Source of the DNA: Takifugu bimaculatus
Lineage: Eukaryota; Chordata; Actinopteri; Tetraodontiformes; Tetraodontidae
DNA length: 64,000 nucleotides
Assembly (NCBI GenBank): GCA_004026145.2
Contig: CP034986.1
Coordinates: forward strand, 11,657,804-11,721,803
Direction of reading: 5' to 3'
The notes beneath the pieces were generated by a model that was given only the letters and a program-made list of their open reading frames with translations, had not been told where the DNA came from and did not search any database. A program made the translations under genes and the position numbers. Positions 59,951 through 64,000 of this stretch are shown here, in pieces (the first letter of the stretch is position 1; the number at the start of each line of letters is the position of its first letter).

Positions 59951-60211
59951 AGATGCGCTCGTCGGGGTTGACCATCTTAATTTGGTTTGTCGCTCTGATG
60001 CTGCCTCGATATTCTGACTTACTCGCGGTAGAAACGCCACAGATGCACCTCCAGCAGTGGACAAATTGGTCTCGCTGTCACACTAACAATTATACTGTTG
60101 TTATTTCCTGTTTGGACAAAGTTCTGCTGGGTCCCTTTGATATCTCTCTACGTGGCGGAAGGCTAAAAACAAGACAGTGCCGACGCTGGGACTTCGGTGC
60201 CGATTACAGAT
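59951..60211 (+). CDS. Possible first coding exon of a secreted or membrane protein (divergent TSP1-like)
   Basis: The ATG at 59953 directly follows a pyrimidine-rich tract ending in CAG (about 59926-59952), as for an exon starting at its initiator codon. The frame runs 94 codons into a T run. If the GT at 60212 is the donor, the exon ends in phase 1, as is usual for extracellular modules. Residues 6-17 (LTILIWFVALML) form a signal-peptide core, with likely cleavage near residue 25. Residues 36-76 read W-x2-W-x2-C, then C53, then GRLKTRQC, recalling a thrombospondin type-1 repeat with an enlarged loop. N38 and N46 are glycosylation sequons. Against it: C at Kozak -3, a weak donor (GTATTT), C87 disrupted by the donor, and no downstream exon recognised. 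No gene name can be given. Chance remains possible. Confidence 0.3.
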
Positions 60212-60216
60212 GTATT

Positions 60217-60235
60217 TCAGTTTTTTTTTTTTTTT
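60217..60235 (+). repeat. Poly-T run
   Basis: About 15 T after TTTCAG. It ends the open frame of the candidate exon and would be intronic if that exon is real. Confidence 0.8.
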
Positions 60236-60239
60236 AAAA

Positions 60240-62800
60240 GAAAGAAAGAGAAAGTTGGGCTCAGACTTTGTTAGGATTTTATCTGGTTTCTTCATGACAG
60301 AAGTTGATTTTTAGGAGGGACTGTGGATTCACTGACCTCTGCTTACTGAGAGTCAGAGATGTGTCAGGGCAGAGGAGAGAAGAAGCAGCCCTAAGGAGGG
60401 TGGGGGGGGGTCATAATAACCATAAAAACAGAAAGAAACACCAATTTCGCTCCAGCAGCTGAGCACCTACAGGTCAATAGTTCTGCTCTGCTTAGGAAAC
60501 TTCTGCCTGGAATCAACAGGAACTAATGACTCCTTGCTGTACCTTCACCTCTGGGTGTGAGGCAACATCAATCTGGACACTCGTTTGATCGCTGGATGTC
60601 AAAGCAGCTGTAGAATGGGGTCGTTATTGCTGTCTCTGTACAGCAGCTCCACATAAACACACAAACACTCTCTTTTCCTATCAAATCAACACAAGTGATG
60701 TCACCGGGATCGACTATTGGGGCTAATTCGCTCGCATTCGCAGCAGATTTCACAGACTTAATGGTGAATTTATCTTCCTTCAGAACAAGAATAATAACCT
60801 TTTTGTAAAAAAAAAGGAAAAAAAAGTAAAGATGCTAAAAAACAAACATCTGAGTCGGATCCTTCACTCAATATTCTAACGCGATACCGACTTTGAGATA
60901 TGTTTACTTACACATTCAGAATTAAAAAATAAAATGATTCAGATTAATGAAGCACAAAGATGTGAGGGCAAAGAATCATGGGAAATACTTGAAAGGGGTG
61001 TGTGTGGACCTGTTTTCTGAATATTAATCCAGTTAAAGCAGATTGTCCTACTTCCCTTCCCAGGAATCTCCCGGCCGCTCACCCTCTGCTGCCATCCCGC
61101 AACCTTCCTCAGACCCCGTTTCATCATATATGTTCTCTTTTGCCAGAAAATCCCGCTTATGATGTAAAAACTGTAAAATCTCTGATTTGTAAAAACGTGG
61201 AGCTTTTCCAGGTTTTTCAAAGAGCATCCGCAACATCCTGAAGAGGATAAACACATGTATGTTTAATGCACGCGCTGATTACAGTGATTCTAACGTGGCT
61301 GCCATGAATTTATTACCGATGACCCCACCTAGGGGAAAAAAAAGATCCCTCGGCGAAGGGAGAAAGCGAGCGAGAGAGAGAAAAGAGGGAAGAAAAATGA
61401 TAGGAGAGGAATGATAACAACATGTAAACAGTGTGACTCTGGAGGCCGGGCTAATGAACGTGCGAGGACAGGAATAGAGAGTAAAAGAGCCAGGGCCCTC
61501 TTCCAAAATATCCACTCCCACACAGGTCAGTGGACTTTTGGCTACATCCTGAGCGGCGTCAGGGAGGGAGGGAGCAGTTTAAATGCCTGGGATCTGAGGA
61601 AAGAATTCAACAGGGCATGGGAATGGCAGTGTCACGGCAGTCGCCAGAGAACACTCTTAAAACGCCGCCACAACAGACGGGCCTGCTTAGAAACACTGTC
61701 ACTCCTGCACAGTCTCAGCTTCTTCTGTTTTTATGACTCTGTTTTTGAAGGACGGGAAGGCTGTTTTCTCAAGAACTTCTCCAAACAAACGAATAAAGAG
61801 CTTATTTACTGCTGCCTCCTTCAATTCATCCCCGGGGACACCAAACAAAGAGCAGCTGGAAAAAGGCGTGCGGGACTTTCACGTCCACCTTGAGGACTTG
61901 TGAAGATCTGGCAGGAGTCTTTTTGATCCACCTGAGGGGAGTTTGACCCCGTGACCCCTGACCCCACCTGATAAAGTGCAATAATTGATGAACGTGTCCA
62001 GACACAGCTGAATGTAGAAAGTTTAAATAATGCTGCTTAAAGGTTACCAAAAACACAACCCGGGGCTGTTTCCGTGCGTATGTAATAAAGGAAAACTGTT
62101 TTTTTCCGAGCTAAGCTGTTATTACGGCGTTCCCTCTGCGCTCCTCTGCAGGATAAAAATAACCAAAGAAACACAAAACCTGGTGAAGGAGAGCTGAACG
62201 GTGGGAAAGCGCAGAAGTTGCCAAGCGTGGTCAGAGGTTCGCCCTCTGGCCTCCGTGGAGGTTCATCCAGCCCCGCAGTCGATCAGACAGATGGTTTACG
62301 TGCGCCTTCGTCCTGACGTGGCGTTCCAGAGCGGCGTTCTCGCCGAACCACATCAATCTTTCAGGCACTGGGAATAGACCCGTCTCTGATTAGAGCGGCC
62401 ACATTATTGAGACCTGTCACCTGCGCTATAACGCCTGTGAGGCCCTGGTTGTCATTTCCACGTTGCTCAGATCCCACGAGCGCGTGTCTGTGTGTGTTTT
62501 AGGTGAGATGGGAGAAACCAGGTGTTACACACTGAAGTGGTGCCAGATAAATGGGGGGGGGGGCACACTGGAACACAGCATACAGGCGTCACACCTGCTG
62601 CATGCTTCATGGTGACTTTTAGCCTTTGAAAACATGAACCTGACCTAGGATCTATTTACACCCCCCCCCCCACCCCCACGCACCTAACCTTCAACTGTGG
62701 ACAGAACAGTGAACATGTGTGGATTCAAAAGTGTGAGTAAATCTCAATTTCAGTCAGATTAATGTCCATTTACAACTTTGAAGGTGAAGTCTGAGCATGA
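60240..62800. other. Non-coding stretch, no certain gene
   Basis: AT-rich to 60950. A possible 66-base exon-like segment (61147-61212: acceptor TCTTTTGCCAG, frame NPAYDVKTVKSL, weak donor GTTTTT) is not convincing. A 160-codon frame at 61411-61893 (+) has no domain. G and C runs lie at 62551-62561 and 62661-62671. Confidence 0.45.
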
Positions 62801-62802
62801 AG

Positions 62803-62804
<2 letters not shown>

Positions 62805-62839
<35 letters not shown>

Positions 62840-62858
62840 TGGGTGTGTGTGTGTCTGG
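62805..62858. repeat. (GT)n microsatellite
   Basis: About 15 pure GT units followed by GGGTGT variants. Confidence 0.95.
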
Positions 62859-62869
62859 GTGAGAGTAGG

Positions 62870-64000
62870 GGCCTGATCATTTATTTATGTTGTGAGACTA
62901 AATCTGGGTCATTGGACCCTTTCTGTCTTGCTCCTCTCCTTCCTCGGGTCCCAGCGTTGCCTGACAGGGAGGGAGGCGCCGCCAACTAACCGCCGATAAC
63001 AACGAGGCTGCGATCTGCTCATTTATTTCAATTACGTCCGCTCCTAAAGAGGACAACGCTCCTCTATCAGTGACACCCCCACAGAGGAGGGCCGCTCACA
63101 TTACAAACTAAACAGCACAAAGACTCCAGATCTGGATAAACTTCCTGATATTAGCGCCGTCACAGACGGGACAGTTTCCCTTCCACACGCGTGTTGACCT
63201 GCTGAGGAACACGCAAGGGACCAGTTTGAGTGAGGGAATGTGAGAACTTTCCTCTCATCAGGTGTTTAAAGCTGCTGGAACTCCAACCTGAGCAACAAAG
63301 ATCTTGTGTTTATCTATTTCAAATAATAAAAGCAACGACGAAGCAACTTCAAGGTTCTTTTTCTGGACATTTTAACTTTAAAATTAAAATTTTGATTCAT
63401 GTTTAATTCAATATAACAGAGATGCTACAGAAGCAAATGTTAAGTAGCTCAAATTTTACCAAGTTTTTCTTTCATACTGTCAGAAAATACAGTTGAATCA
63501 TCAGAATTTAAAATAAGAAAAGTAAACCAATGTAAATGGACCTCTCAAGACCTGGGGTCACCTTCCTATTCCAGATATTTGCAAAGTTCACGTTTCAAGT
63601 TTCTTCCTTTTTTGCGGCGCCAAGCCTTTGATGTCTTTGGTGTCTGGCTGTTTGCTTTGACATGTGTTTACAATGTGAACTTCATTAGAACATCAAAGCA
63701 GATAAAAATTTGCTCAAATTTGCTCTCACATGAGCAGAACAATTCAGAGGCCGTAAATTGTGTTTTCACGACCGCAAATGTGACGAGAGACAGAGATGAA
63801 AAACAGCCCGAGACGTAATTAATAAAAGATCAATGCTCACGTTTCAATCGATATAACTGAGTGGGCCTGTTTTTCTTTGATTCCATGTGTTTTGCTTTCT
63901 TGTCCAGACTTATCCAACCTTCTGTTGTCGGAGGCGCAGGTATTTTTCCAGCTGCAAATAATATTCGAACGTCTGTTTTCCAGGAAGAGGAGGACGCGTG
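62870..64000. other. Non-coding stretch to window end
   Basis: Unique sequence, AT-rich from 63300. It contains the regulatory-like island at 63540-63870. The frame at 63579-63818 (+) has no domain. No gene is seen running off the end. Confidence 0.45.
63540..63870. promoter_or_regulatory. Candidate conserved non-coding element
   Basis: TAATTAAT at 63816-63823 within CGTAATTAATAAAAGATC, plus GCAAATTTGCTC-like words near 63710 and ATCGATATAACTG. Repeat-free and AT-rich. Confidence 0.35.

Noticed and set aside
59408..60064. 218-codon open frame on the minus strand
   Set aside because: Longest frame in the window, but the translation has no domain, signal peptide or repeat. A frame this long is not improbable by chance in 128 kb of strand, and it may be a shadow of the plus-strand candidate exon.
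61147..61212. 66-base exon-like segment (NPAYDVKTVKSL frame)
   Set aside because: The acceptor is reasonable but the donor (GTTTTT) is poor, and the peptide matches nothing I recognise.
61411..61893. 160-codon plus-strand frame
   Set aside because: Basic, mixed composition, begins in purine-rich sequence. No domain and no splice evidence linking it to the 59951 candidate exon.

Overview
The window looks like nuclear DNA of a ray-finned fish, most likely a percomorph teleost with a compact genome. Four things suggest this: dense CA/TG microsatellites; mixed AT-rich and CpG-containing unique sequence; two copies (plus a terminal fragment) of a short repeat I recognise as widespread in teleosts; and three small, decayed pieces of non-LTR (LINE) reverse transcriptase. 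Nothing points to bacteria, phage, plastid or virus. There are no operon-like ORF runs, ribosome-binding sites, CRISPR arrays, tRNA or rRNA genes.

No protein-coding gene can be assigned with confidence. The open frames of 60-218 codons show no recognisable domain chain. The best coding candidate is a single possible exon at 59,951-60,211 (+). It has a pyrimidine tract and AG acceptor, then an ATG, a convincing signal peptide and a short Trp/Cys stretch that resembles a divergent thrombospondin type-1 module. No partner exon was found.

Layout. 1-7.5 kb: unique sequence with C/CA and TG microsatellites, G-rich runs, a perfect 20-bp palindrome at 6,792 and a stray minisatellite unit at 5,799. 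7.5-25.5 kb: mostly unique, with a LINE fragment at 13.9 kb and several AT-rich homeodomain-site clusters that read like conserved non-coding elements. 25,558-26,068: a 30/32-bp minisatellite. 26-39 kb: regulatory-looking AT-rich islands (26.8, 29.1-29.5, 31.3 and 34.1-35.0 kb), two further LINE fragments (32.3 and 33.6 kb) and the paired teleost repeats (28.2 and 38.3 kb). 39-48 kb: the densest microsatellite region (CA, TG, CT, AAAAAG), including a perfect 12-bp-arm hairpin beside a TG tract at 40.4 kb. 48-64 kb: the richest in regulatory-like islands (48.6-49.1, 51.9-52.3, 54.8, 58.3, 59.2 and 63.5 kb), plus the candidate exon.

The simplest reading is a large intergenic or intronic interval full of candidate long-range enhancers, as found around vertebrate developmental regulators. 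The gene they would serve is not visible here. All enhancer calls rest on motif content only, and cross-species alignment would decide them.
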